Positions 43,726-51,693 of a stretch of DNA of 51,693 nt are shown here, one piece after another. The first letter of the stretch is position 1; the number at the start of each line of letters is the position of its first letter. The stretch is from an uncultured Nostoc sp. (GTDB lineage: Bacteria > Cyanobacteriota > Cyanobacteriia > Cyanobacteriales > Nostocaceae): contig NZ_CALMFY010000230.1 in assembly GCF_937863485.1 (NCBI RefSeq), forward strand, positions 1-51,693, read 5' to 3'. The position numbers and the translations under genes are program-made. The notes beneath the pieces were generated by a model. It was given only the letters and a program-made list of their open reading frames with translations, searched no databases and was not told the DNA's origin.

Positions 43726-44748
43726 TCATTTGACATATCCCTGAGCAACAAACCAATCCACAGCATCCTTGAGGGCTGCATTCAGCGAAGATTGGGGTAG
43801 ACCCAACTCTCGTACAGCCTTTGCGGCATCATAATACATAGGTTGTTTCGCCATCCGAACGCCATCCAATGGCACTGAGGGCAATTTCCCCAGAGGTGCG
43901 AGAATCTTTTCATCAACCCAGGCAACACTAAGGGGTAACCAAGCGGGTACTGTTCGTTGAGGTGCGCTTAAACCTGTGATATCGGCGAGTTGTTCTAGCA
44001 GTTGCTTTAAGCTGAGGTTTTGGTGACCTAAGATATAGCGATCGCCTGATTTGCCTCGCTCCAAAGCCAGTAAATGCCCCCATGCCACATCCCGCACATC
44101 GATAAAATTCAAACCAGTATCCAAGTAAAAGGGCATTTGCCGTCGTAAAAACCGTAAAATTATATCACCCGTTGGGGTAGGTTTGATATCCAACGAGCCA
44201 ATCGGGCTGCTGGGATTGACAATAACTACCTCCTGACCTGTAGCAACGGCTTGCATAGCTTCTTGTTCAGCTAAAAACTTAGACTTTTTGTAGTCACCCA
44301 CCAATTTATCTAAGGGACTCTGATGTGTTTCATCGACAACTTCACTAGATGATCCTACCCCAATTGCCGCCACTGAACTCGTGTAGACGGTGCGCTCAAT
44401 GTTAGCTTTGCGAGCTGCTGCCAACACATTGCGCGTACCCAGGACATTGTGACGATGGAGTAACTCTCGGTCTGATTGCCATAGGGAATAATGGGCTGCC
44501 ACATGAAATAGGTATTGACAACCTCCCATCTGTTGCCAGAGATTTGGGTCATTCAAATCGCCTTTGACAATTTCCACCTCCAAACCACGAAGATTCTCCA
44601 AATTGCTGCTTGAGCGTACCAGTGCTTTGACAGCATATCCTTGTTGCAACAACAACCGTATCAAGTGGGCACCAATAAAGCCCGTACCCCCAGTGACAAA
44701 AACCCTTTTGGATTTTGGATTTTGGATTTTGGATTTTGGATTTATCAA
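43726..44748 (-). CDS. hpnA: Hopanoid-associated sugar epimerase HpnA
   Basis: A 340-residue extended SDR. The NAD motif is TGGTGFIG (19-26); the active-site helix has DYKKSKFLAEQEA (YxxxK). The family is linked to hopanoid head-group synthesis. The start is odd: no ATG precedes the conserved RVFVTGG, and the only usable start is a TTG with GGGGA about eight bases upstream. The first about 14 residues (INPKSKIQNPKSK) are encoded by tandem CCAAAAT heptamers. The stop lies about 115 bases before the hpnH start. Confidence 0.9.
   Translation of the reverse strand: MINPKSKIQNPKSKRVFVTGGTGFIGAHLIRLLLQQGYAVKALVRSSSNLENLRGLEVEIVKGDLNDPNLWQQMGGCQYLFHVAAHYSLWQSDRELLHRHNVLGTRNVLAAARKANIERTVYTSSVAAIGVGSSSEVVDETHQSPLDKLVGDYKKSKFLAEQEAMQAVATGQEVVIVNPSSPIGSLDIKPTPTGDIILRFLRRQMPFYLDTGLNFIDVRDVAWGHLLALERGKSGDRYILGHQNLSLKQLLEQLADITGLSAPQRTVPAWLPLSVAWVDEKILAPLGKLPSVPLDGVRMAKQPMYYDAAKAVRELGLPQSSLNAALKDAVDWFVAQGYVK
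44707..44743. repeat. Tandem ATTTTGG heptamers forming the hpnA 5' end
   Basis: Five near-perfect TTTTGGA/ATTTTGG units. On the minus strand they encode the NPKSKIQNPKSK start of HpnA. The related heptamer CTAAAAT repeats at 44853-44882 overlap the stop codon of the neighbouring RND gene. Confidence 0.85.
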
Positions 44749-44877
44749 CTTATAATCCCCAAAGTTTGTAATTTTGTATACACAAATTTTGCAATAATTA
44801 AGTGGAATTTAGTAATGTAAATCTCTCAATCAGACCATTCATACCTGTCCAAAAATCTAAAATCTAAAATCTAAAAT

Positions 44878-47526
44878 CTAAAATTTCTTGCGGGGAAACC
44901 AATCATCCAAAATAGTGTAGACTACTGGCACAACAATCAAACTGAGGATAGTTGAAGTTACGAGTCCACCAGCGATCGCTACAGCCATAGGCGATCGCAA
45001 TTCGGAACCTGCACCAAAACCTAAGGCGATCGGTAGCATCCCTAAAATAGTGGAGGCAGTGGTCATCATAATTGGTCTAAGGCGCACTAGCCCCGTGTTG
45101 AGGATCGCCTCGGTGCGGTCTAAGCCAGCACTGCGTAACTGGTTGATGTAATCCACAAGCAAGATAGCATTTTTATTTGCCAGCCCCAGTAAAAAGACGA
45201 AACCGATTAGTGAGATCATCCCAAAATCGCTCTTGGTGATCAGTAGTGCCAACATTGCCCCCACCAGTGCCAAGGGCAAAGAGACACCAATTACCAGAGG
45301 GTCTATCCAGCTTTTGAACAGCAAAATTAGTACTACAACAATACACAGGGCAGATAGAGCTAAAGTACTGCCGAAACTGCTAAAAACCTCACTTTGACTA
45401 GCAGAATCTCCTCCTAAATTTAAGGAAACATTATACGGTAACACCGCCTTAGCTTCAGCTACCACTTTGTCAGTAGCATCACCCAAGGATAGATTCTTGC
45501 CAAGATTAGCACTGACATAGGCCACCCGCTGATTATTCAGACGCTCGATCTGAAAAACCGTGCCCTGTGGATTCGTTTCACCTGTAACTGTGACATCGGC
45601 AAATCCCGGTATTCTCTGAATTCTCTCTTTAATTGCCTTGACTGCTTTGCTCAGAGCTTGGAGATTATCACCTCGTAATGCTATTTGTAGAGGTTTTTGA
45701 CCGCCAGAATCGACAAATTGGATATCTTCCACACTGGTAGTTACCCCAGAAAGGACAGGTAAGGAGGAGCGGAATTGGTCTTGTAGTTCAGCAGTTGTGA
45801 TTGTGCGATCGCCCTTTAACTTTACATATAGTATGCCTTTATTCGGCTCACCCTCGCGAGAACCAATAGTAGTAAATACCGTTTCAACTGCCGGTGATTT
45901 TCTCACTACATCTTCTAGTTTTTTAGCAACCTCAAGAGAATCATTCAAAGGGTTAGGAATTGGGAACTGCGGATTGGGTCTCCCCTGCTCCCCTGCCCCT
46001 CCGGGGATACTCGGCAAAGGAGCCGTATAAGCAATATTGAATTCGCCGCGATCGAGTTTGGGAATAAACCCTTTAGGAATTAGTGGAATCAGCACTATAC
46101 CTGCAATGAAGCTGAGGACAGCTAATCCGATAACTATCTTGCGGTGATTCAAAGACCAACTCAGCAAGTTTCTGTAAGATTGAGTAAACGCCACCCAGAT
46201 TTTTGCTTCCCGACGCGGGGAAAGCGAGGATTTAGGTTTCAGCCAGTAGATAGCCAGAACTGGAGATAAAGTCCGAGCAACTAGCATAGAAGCAAGCATC
46301 GCCGCTGAAACAGTGATGCCGAAAGGCTTGAAGAATTGACCGATTACACCACCCATCAAACCTATAGGTAAAAAAACTGCTACTGCTGTCAAGGTGGCGG
46401 CGGTGACTGTTAATCCAATCTCATTTGTAGCTAAAAGTGCTGCTTGGCGAGGAGTTTCCCCATCTTCAACGTGTCGCATGATGTTTTCCACATCCACGAT
46501 CGCATCATCAACAATACTACCGATCACCAAAGCTAAAGCTAACAGCGTAATCGTTTCTAAGTTGAAACCAAAAATTGCCATGACAATAAACGTCGCCAAA
46601 ATAGACGTAGGAATTGCCAAGGCAGAAATCAGCGTGGCTCGCCAATTCCACAAAAAAGGAAAAATTACCACGATAGACAACAAGACTGCTTCCAGCAAAG
46701 CATCGATTGTTGACTGGGTGGCTTGGCGAATATATTCTGCTTGGGTAGCAGCTAAAGTAAGTTTGACATCATTAAGGCTAGATCGCAGCCTTTGGACTTC
46801 TTTCTCAACCTGACTCACTACTTCCAAGGTGTTAGCACTGCCACGTTTGATCACTTGAAATGCCAGTGCATCTTGCCCGTTAAACCTGACTAATGTCGCC
46901 CCTGCTTGGGGGGGAGCCGCGGCACTTGCATTCGCTGGAGCTAGGGGAGTTGCGGTAGCAGCGCCCAGTAGTGAGACTTTCAGGACTCCTGGTAGTTTAG
47001 CGATCGCACTTACAATCTCGTCTTTCGCCAACTTTGTCAAATCTGTAAGATTCCTTGAGGGACTCTCAATGGCATAGCTAATGGCGGCTGACTCATTTAG
47101 ATTCAAGGGAATAATTTTGGCAGTTCCTCCTTGAGGCAAAGTCAACTGTTTGAGGGCAGTTTCAACCTTTTTGGTCGATGTTTCTAAATTCGTACCAACG
47201 GCAAAAGAAAGGCTAACAGCAGTTTGACTAGGATAAGTGGATGAGCGGATATTCTCCAGTCCTTTTAGGGAGCGCAGACGTTCTTCTAGGGGTTTGGTGA
47301 GCTTCGCCTCTGTATCCACGGCAGTTGTCAGGGGAGCTGTAGCATTCACAACCACCACTGGAAAGGTAATATCTGGAAACAAAGCATACTTGAGAGAACT
47401 GAAAGCCAGAACACCAGCTACCGTTACAGCAATCCAAAAACTCACCGTCAACCACGAAAATTGAATCGCTAATTTGGAAATATTGAAGAGTTCTCGTGCG
47501 GATTTTGAGCGATCAAGCTTTACCAT
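44878..47526 (-). CDS. RND-family efflux pump, AcrB/HAE-like, short porter domain
   Basis: An 882-residue inner-membrane pump, about 150 shorter than AcrB. The N-terminal span and FPDITFPVVVVNATAPLTTA start are RND-typical. Proton-relay acids lie in LVIGSIVDDAIVDVENIMRH. Membrane blocks (about 285-440 and 730-875) flank periplasmic domains, including a reduced first porter domain. An in-frame repeat peptide (GGAGEQGRPNPQFPIPNPL, about 505-523) sits in the second porter region. It lies between hpnA and hpnG, but it is not the MmpL-like hopanoid transporter HpnN. No adaptor gene is adjacent. Substrate unknown. Confidence 0.88.
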   Translation of the reverse strand: MVKLDRSKSARELFNISKLAIQFSWLTVSFWIAVTVAGVLAFSSLKYALFPDITFPVVVVNATAPLTTAVDTEAKLTKPLEERLRSLKGLENIRSSTYPSQTAVSLSFAVGTNLETSTKKVETALKQLTLPQGGTAKIIPLNLNESAAISYAIESPSRNLTDLTKLAKDEIVSAIAKLPGVLKVSLLGAATATPLAPANASAAAPPQAGATLVRFNGQDALAFQVIKRGSANTLEVVSQVEKEVQRLRSSLNDVKLTLAATQAEYIRQATQSTIDALLEAVLLSIVVIFPFLWNWRATLISALAIPTSILATFIVMAIFGFNLETITLLALALVIGSIVDDAIVDVENIMRHVEDGETPRQAALLATNEIGLTVTAATLTAVAVFLPIGLMGGVIGQFFKPFGITVSAAMLASMLVARTLSPVLAIYWLKPKSSLSPRREAKIWVAFTQSYRNLLSWSLNHRKIVIGLAVLSFIAGIVLIPLIPKGFIPKLDRGEFNIAYTAPLPSIPGGAGEQGRPNPQFPIPNPLNDSLEVAKKLEDVVRKSPAVETVFTTIGSREGEPNKGILYVKLKGDRTITTAELQDQFRSSLPVLSGVTTSVEDIQFVDSGGQKPLQIALRGDNLQALSKAVKAIKERIQRIPGFADVTVTGETNPQGTVFQIERLNNQRVAYVSANLGKNLSLGDATDKVVAEAKAVLPYNVSLNLGGDSASQSEVFSSFGSTLALSALCIVVVLILLFKSWIDPLVIGVSLPLALVGAMLALLITKSDFGMISLIGFVFLLGLANKNAILLVDYINQLRSAGLDRTEAILNTGLVRLRPIMMTTASTILGMLPIALGFGAGSELRSPMAVAIAGGLVTSTILSLIVVPVVYTILDDWFPRKKF
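45945..46016. repeat. In-frame repeat insertion inside the RND gene
   Basis: GGGAATTGGGAA-type and GGGGAGCAGGGGAG-type tracts (read on the minus strand) encode the low-complexity peptide in the pump. The GGGGAGCAGGGGAG element is the same type seen in recJ. Confidence 0.7.
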
Positions 47527-47787
47527 CTTGGAAAATTATCGTGTGGGTGACACAATTATTTAGTCATGCTACAGTAATCACCTTCGGTTTGCGAGTTTTG
47601 GTCTCCACGAAACGGCAATATTACTTATTGTGACTCAGATAAAGCAAAATTTTTAATCCCGAATGGAACTTTAGAAATGAAACTTGGTTCTGTTGAGCAT
47701 AAGGAATTATTCTGTTACAGCTTTAGCGAAAGCTACAAGGAATACTAACCTGAGTATCTCCCCTGCCTTAATTTTGATGATCCAGCC

Positions 47788-47973
47788 TTGAGTTTCCTAT
47801 GCAGTATTCCCTTCTGGGATAAAGCTCTGGATGCAGAACGACAAGCCGGAGCAATAGTTAGTGGTTATGCAGCGACGGTGAATAATCCTCTTTTACAAAG
47901 TACGATCGCCCTCTGCACCCTTGAGTTAATATCCAGACGCAAACTTCAAAATATTGAGAGGGCTAGTGCCTAA
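47788..47973 (+). pseudogene. Fragment resembling a ferritin-like protein, upstream of hpnG
   Basis: A 61-residue open frame with DKALDAERQAGAIVSGYAAT and NPLLQSTIALCTLELISRRK, which resembles a ferritin-like helix pair (E-R-Q-A ... E-x-x-S-R). It has no proper beginning or end and only a TTG start, so it is probably a remnant. Its stop lies just inside the hpnG start, so residual translation could couple to hpnG. Confidence 0.4.
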
Positions 47974-48655
47974 TTTTTTGCCCATTAACACAATTTTGGT
48001 ACCTCAGGGAGCAGAATATAAAGCTGTGTGTCGCGGATTAAGCGGCGTTACTGGCTCCATCCCAACTGTAATAGCCATACCTGTTGGGATGAAGCCTTTA
48101 CTCAAATATCTGCAACAATCCCAAGGAAATGGACAATTTCTGGCTCCAAAATCCAAGGTGCTGATTATGGGTATATGTGGCAGCTTGAGCGATCGCTACA
48201 CAGTTGGTGATATTGTCCTCTATCAAGATTGTCTTTACTCTGGGAAGCGGCAAGAATGCGATCGCACTTTCACAGCACAATTGCATTTTTATCTATCACA
48301 AAAAGTATCATTAGTCAAATCACTGACAAGCGATCGTGTGATTTGGTCTGCTGCCGAAAAACGCCATTTGGGTGAGACTTTGGCGGCTGATGTTGTTGAT
48401 ATGGAAGGATTTACCGCCCTAGAGTTTTTCAATGCAGCTGGGGTGGACGTGGCAATGCTGCGAGTAGTCAGCGACGATTGTCAGCACGATATCCCCGATC
48501 TTACATCAGCAATTAACTCTGATGGTTCCCTAAACCCTTTTCCTTTAGCGATGGGAATGCTTCGACAACCCCTTACTGCTACTCGACTAATTCGAGGTTC
48601 ATTAAAATCATTAAAGGTGTTAGAGCAAGTTACAAATCGGCTCTTTTCTGGCTAG
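47966..48655 (+). CDS. hpnG: Adenosylhopane nucleosidase/phosphorylase HpnG
   Basis: A 229-residue nucleoside-phosphorylase-fold protein from the GTG at 47966, chosen because GAGAGGG precedes it; a TTG four codons earlier is possible. Family blocks are LVPQGAEYKAVCRGL, GICGSLSDRYTVGDIVLYQD and ADVVDMEGFTALEFF (the DMEG ribose-binding motif). HpnG removes adenine from adenosylhopane made by HpnH, giving ribosylhopane or its phosphate. It is divergent from the RND gene and completes the hopanoid side-chain set with hpnH and hpnA. Confidence 0.9.
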   Translation: MPNFLPINTILVPQGAEYKAVCRGLSGVTGSIPTVIAIPVGMKPLLKYLQQSQGNGQFLAPKSKVLIMGICGSLSDRYTVGDIVLYQDCLYSGKRQECDRTFTAQLHFYLSQKVSLVKSLTSDRVIWSAAEKRHLGETLAADVVDMEGFTALEFFNAAGVDVAMLRVVSDDCQHDIPDLTSAINSDGSLNPFPLAMGMLRQPLTATRLIRGSLKSLKVLEQVTNRLFSG

Positions 48656-49507
48656 AGCCTGAAATAATCTCAAAATAATGTCCTGTATTTATACGCAAAA
48701 TTGGCATCTCTGTTAGTATATAAGTCACTTATACTTTATTAACTACATTAATTTATTCACAAAATGTAGACTATTTGTAAATGTCATGTATGACATACAA
48801 GAACCGTGTTTACATTGAGTTAATGCACTTCACTTATAGAAATTTTTACCCAACTGCAAGTAATAATTGATGCGACACAACAGTTGTAGTTAAAATTTTA
48901 GCAGCGATCGCCTACAAATTGTAACTTCAAATGGCGATCGCTCCCTTTTCTCTCTTTCTTTGCGCTCTACCCTGCGGGAAGCCACTTCGTGTCTATGCGT
49001 CCTTTGCGGTTCGATTCTCATGCTAATTGACAACATGCAATTACCCCCTCATATCCAAAATTCATTGAAAAATAGAGTGTAGGCGTAGCCCGTCGTAGAC
49101 ATCGCATAGCAATTTTGAGTACAAAACTCGAAATTTGAGGTTCACAGGCTCAAGTGGCGATGTCTACGACCGGCTATGACGCTCTCTTACGAGACGCTGC
49201 ACGTAGCTTGCTTCCCCGTAGGAGTACGCTATCGGCGTCGCAGTATTCTTGTTCTCTGATATCATCAATTTAATAGGCGGTTATAAACCGCATCTGCACA
49301 GGTAAAACCCACGGAGGCAGGTTTTAAACCTTAAATTTTTAGTTAGTCCGCGCAGGCGGACGAGAGTTTGTGTAGGCGCGAATCCCATCAGCTCGAACTT
49401 CTTCTAAATTCTTTCTATGGAAATGGTATTTCTGCCAGAAGAAGAGGAGATTCCCTCGAAATGTGTAGAAATTAAGTAGAATCGAGAAGAAATCTCAGAA
49501 GCTGTCT
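48656..49507. other. Intergenic region rich in dispersed repeats
   Basis: About 850 bases with no supported gene. Contents: AT-rich DNA after hpnG, a TTTGCGCTCTACCCTGCGGG repeat phrase near 48960, a long inverted repeat (49086-49176), an inverted copy of the GCGTAGCGTCT repeat (49190-49232), and a GGCGGTTATAAACCGC / GGAGGCAGGTTT repeat near 49276-49330. Confidence 0.55.
49086..49176. repeat. Inverted repeat with 20-bp arms
   Basis: TAGCCCGTCGTAGACATCGC (49086-49105) pairs with GCGATGTCTACGACCGGCTA (49157-49176), 19 of 20 complementary, around a 51-base loop. It belongs to the dispersed repeat family of this window and could form a strong cruciform or RNA hairpin. Confidence 0.75.
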
Positions 49508-51693
49508 ATGCAATGGGTTGATTTTCTAGCCAATGAAGCTGCTACTCATAACTTATCCCCAGAGCAAACGGCAGCTTTTGTAGAGCGTTTGAAGAATGAA
49601 AACTTAGCTAAGAGTCAGGTGAAACTAGCCACCGAATTGAATATCGGTGTTGGTGTTTTCAAAAAGCTGATGACTAAGGTGTATGACAAGTTTGCCCAGA
49701 GTTGTCCTGAGTTAGCGACTTCTAAGAGTCGAGGCAAACTAGAAAAGTTACGGGCTTGCTTGAGAGCAAAATATAATGGCGGGCAAGACTTCGGCGTGAG
49801 CGCTACAACTCTTGGAGAGGCTGCGCCAACAGCAACGGCTTCATCGAGCGTACCCCTACGGGGAAGCAAGCTACGCGTAGCGTCTGTCTGCGACACGCTG
49901 CGCGAACGTAGAAAAGTCGAGATGCTCAGTACAAGTCAGTCGAACGCTGCCCACACGACAATTAAGGAAATTCATCAAAATATTCCCCCTGCTGTCCCAT
50001 TTGAAAAATTTGTGGGACGTGAGGTGGAACTACAAAACTTGCACTCCTCATTACAAACATCTGGGCAAGTTGCCATTGTAGCTGGGATGAGTATGAGTGG
50101 TGTGGGGAAAACTGAACTGGCTACCCAATACGCCAAACAACATTTACAGAATTATCAAGGTGGGGTTTGCTGGTTATCAGCACAGGGAATTGATGTCGGA
50201 ATTCAGATTCTCAGATTTGCCCAATTGAAATTTAACCTCATTGCACCGGACAACTGGGAATTAGCAGATAGGCTTCGATACTGCTGGGAGAATTGGCAAC
50301 AAGGTGAAGTGCTGCTGGTGTTTGATGATGTCACCGACTACAAAAAACAAGTTCAGCGTTATCTACCTCCAGAATCACCTCGGTTTAAAGTATTGCTGAC
50401 AATGCGCCTGGGGTTTGACAGAACTTTACTGCAATTACGTCTGGATGTCCTCAAACCATTGGCGGCGATCAAATTATTAAAGTCGCTGGTTGACAGGGAG
50501 CGACTTAAAAGTGAGCCTTGGGTTGCAAGAAGAATTTGTAAATTCTTGGGATATTTGCCTTTGACATTAGAGTTAGTGGGGCGATATCTGGATACAATGC
50601 CAGATTTGTCTCTAAAAACACTGCACAAGCGCCTAGAAAAAAACCGACTGGAACACGAAGCAGTAGCCAAGGCTAACCCATTGATGCGTTATGAATACGG
50701 CGTGGCTGAAGCTTTTGCATTGAGTTGGAAACAATTGGATAAGAATGCACAAAGCTTAGGCTGTTGGCTAAGTTTGTATGCCTTGGCTGACATTCCCTTA
50801 TCTGTTGAGACGATAGAAGATGACGAAGAACAAGAATTCTGGGAGAAAGCTATAGCCCAGTTGCGGAAACTGCATTTAATCCAATGGCAGGCTAAAGGAA
50901 TTTATCGTCTACATCCACTGATTCGGCAATTTTTCCAAATGAAGTTGGATGAGTCAAGTGAAGCAGATGAGGTGAAAACTGCTTTTGTCGCGCTGATGGT
51001 AGAGGTAGCAAAGCAAATTCCTCAACAGCCTAACCGTGAAGAGATTCTCAACCTCACTCCCGCTATCCCCCACATTGCAGAAATTGCAACCCATCTATCC
51101 CAGTATTTCAGTGACGAGGATTTAATTCGGCCTTTCACAGGTTTAGGCTGGTTTTATCAAGGTCAAGGACTTTATCAGCAAGCAGAACTTTGGTACAAAC
51201 TATCTATTGAGGTAGCTAAAAATCGTCTTGGTTTAGAACATCCTGATGTCGCCACTAGCCTGAACAATCTCGCAGAACTCTACCGTTTTACAGGATGGTA
51301 TAGCGAAGCCGAACCTCTGTATCAGCAAGCTTTGTCACTGAGAAAACGCTTACTAGGAGACAACCATCCCGATGTTGCTACTAGCTTGAACAATCTCGCA
51401 GGACTCTACAAATCTACAAGACGCTACAGCGAAGCCAAACCCTTGTTTGAGCAAGCTTTGGCACTGAGTAAACACTTACTGGGAGACAACCATCCCGATC
51501 TCGCCACTAGCCTGAACAATCTCGCAGCCCTCTATTATTCCATAGGAAGCTACAGCGAAGCCGAACCCCTGTATCAGCAAGCTTTGTCACTCCAGAAACG
51601 CTTACTGGGAGAAGCACATCCCGATGTCGCCAAAAGCATGAAAAATCTTGCAGAACTCTACCGTTTTACAGAACGCTACAGCGAAGCCGAACC
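49508..51693 (+). CDS. STAND NTPase: N-terminal HTH-like domain, NB-ARC, TPR repeats (partial)
   Basis: Open from the ATG at 49508 to the window edge (728 codons, 3' end missing). Residues 1-90 are a helical HTH-like module found at the front of cyanobacterial NB-ARC proteins (LATELNIGVGVFKKLMTKVY). A repeat-derived linker (about 95-136) follows. NB-ARC: Walker A GMSMSGVGKT (about 193-202), Walker B VLLVFDD, sensor-like LLTMRLG and GLPL-like LGYLPLTLELVG. From about 555 on come 42-residue TPRs (YSEAEPLYQQALSLRKRLLG, HPDVATSLNNLA), at least four copies. Such proteins sense a signal through the repeats and switch by ATP binding. Possible defence role. Confidence 0.88.
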   Translation, partial: MQWVDFLANEAATHNLSPEQTAAFVERLKNENLAKSQVKLATELNIGVGVFKKLMTKVYDKFAQSCPELATSKSRGKLEKLRACLRAKYNGGQDFGVSATTLGEAAPTATASSSVPLRGSKLRVASVCDTLRERRKVEMLSTSQSNAAHTTIKEIHQNIPPAVPFEKFVGREVELQNLHSSLQTSGQVAIVAGMSMSGVGKTELATQYAKQHLQNYQGGVCWLSAQGIDVGIQILRFAQLKFNLIAPDNWELADRLRYCWENWQQGEVLLVFDDVTDYKKQVQRYLPPESPRFKVLLTMRLGFDRTLLQLRLDVLKPLAAIKLLKSLVDRERLKSEPWVARRICKFLGYLPLTLELVGRYLDTMPDLSLKTLHKRLEKNRLEHEAVAKANPLMRYEYGVAEAFALSWKQLDKNAQSLGCWLSLYALADIPLSVETIEDDEEQEFWEKAIAQLRKLHLIQWQAKGIYRLHPLIRQFFQMKLDESSEADEVKTAFVALMVEVAKQIPQQPNREEILNLTPAIPHIAEIATHLSQYFSDEDLIRPFTGLGWFYQGQGLYQQAELWYKLSIEVAKNRLGLEHPDVATSLNNLAELYRFTGWYSEAEPLYQQALSLRKRLLGDNHPDVATSLNNLAGLYKSTRRYSEAKPLFEQALALSKHLLGDNHPDLATSLNNLAALYYSIGSYSEAEPLYQQALSLQKRLLGEAHPDVAKSMKNLAELYRFTERYSEAE
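49790..49915. repeat. Dispersed repeat read in frame inside the STAND gene
   Basis: The element GAGCGTACCCCTACGGGGAA followed by GCAAGCTACGCGTAGCGTCT is the same as the intergenic copy near 10949-10986 with one mismatch. Here it contributes about 42 residues (VPLRGSKLRVASVCDTLRER) between the N-terminal module and NB-ARC without breaking the frame. Confidence 0.85.

Noticed and set aside
44878..47526. HpnN hopanoid transporter
   Set aside because: The length is similar, but the N-terminal span, FPDITFP stretch and acidic membrane motif are AcrB/HAE-type, not MmpL-type.
49012..49020. GGTTCGATTC resembling a tRNA T-loop
   Set aside because: No acceptor or anticodon stems around it; it belongs to a common repeat phrase.

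Overview
The window looks like chromosomal DNA of a filamentous, probably heterocyst-forming cyanobacterium (Nostoc/Calothrix/Tolypothrix type). The sequence shows frequent GCGATCGC (HIP1) octamers, a phycocyanin operon, Psb30, hopanoid genes, AMIN-domain TonB receptors, NB-ARC/TPR proteins, and many short dispersed repeats of the kind common in Nostocales.

Layout. 0.4-1.0 kb: a PIN toxin/antitoxin pair. 1.5-6.6 kb: a lone sulfate-type binding lipoprotein followed by a phosphate ABC transporter (SphX/PstS, PstC, PstA, PstB). 6.6-8.4 kb: a scarred region holding a TonB-receptor 3' remnant, an iteron-like array of 20-23 bp repeats, a GC-rich foreign-looking SDR dehydrogenase and a truncated gene. 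8.4-10.8 kb: recJ convergent with psb30, which lies too short for ordinary ORF calling. 11-16 kb: two secreted unknowns, an MscS channel and a broken hydrolase. 15.6-16.9 kb: a YkgJ-type protein with a pair of half-size GDT1-type transporters. 17-27.6 kb: a BtuF-like protein, a hybrid kinase with a decayed 5' PAS domain, an MFS transporter, a GNAT enzyme whose 3' end comes from a MITE, bifunctional PutA, and an HD-domain protein. 28.4-34 kb: an iron/siderophore unit (AraC regulator, TonB receptor, FecB-like lipoprotein, 2-oxoglutarate oxygenase). 34.2-39.4 kb: phycocyanin operon cpcB-A-H-I-D-E-F on the minus strand. 40.6-42.4 kb: methyltransferase plus sulfonate-type binding lipoprotein, divergent from cpc. 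42.6-48.7 kb: hopanoid genes hpnH, hpnA and hpnG around an RND pump. 49.5 kb to the end: a STAND NTPase with TPR repeats that runs off the window.

The most interesting signal is sulfur economy. The five structural phycocyanin proteins together contain almost no Met or Cys apart from start Met and the three bilin-binding Cys, matching the sulfur-sparing phycocyanin (cpc3) known from Calothrix PCC 7601. The divergent methyltransferase/sulfonate-binding pair and the distant sulfate-type binding gene each carry the same 26-bp inverted repeat, TACGG-N16-CCGTA, upstream. The mature sulfate-type binding protein has no Met and only its lipidated Cys. I infer a sulfur-limitation regulon with this operator; no regulator is visible here.

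A second theme is dispersed repeats that have become protein-coding. recJ (internal and C-terminal), hpnA (N-terminus with a TTG start), the RND pump (internal), the STAND protein (linker) and the GNAT enzyme (C-terminus) all contain peptides encoded by repeat DNA. Several gene remnants (TonB receptor, hydrolase, PAS domain, a duplicated hpnH tail) show active decay. I saw no rRNA, tRNA or CRISPR array.
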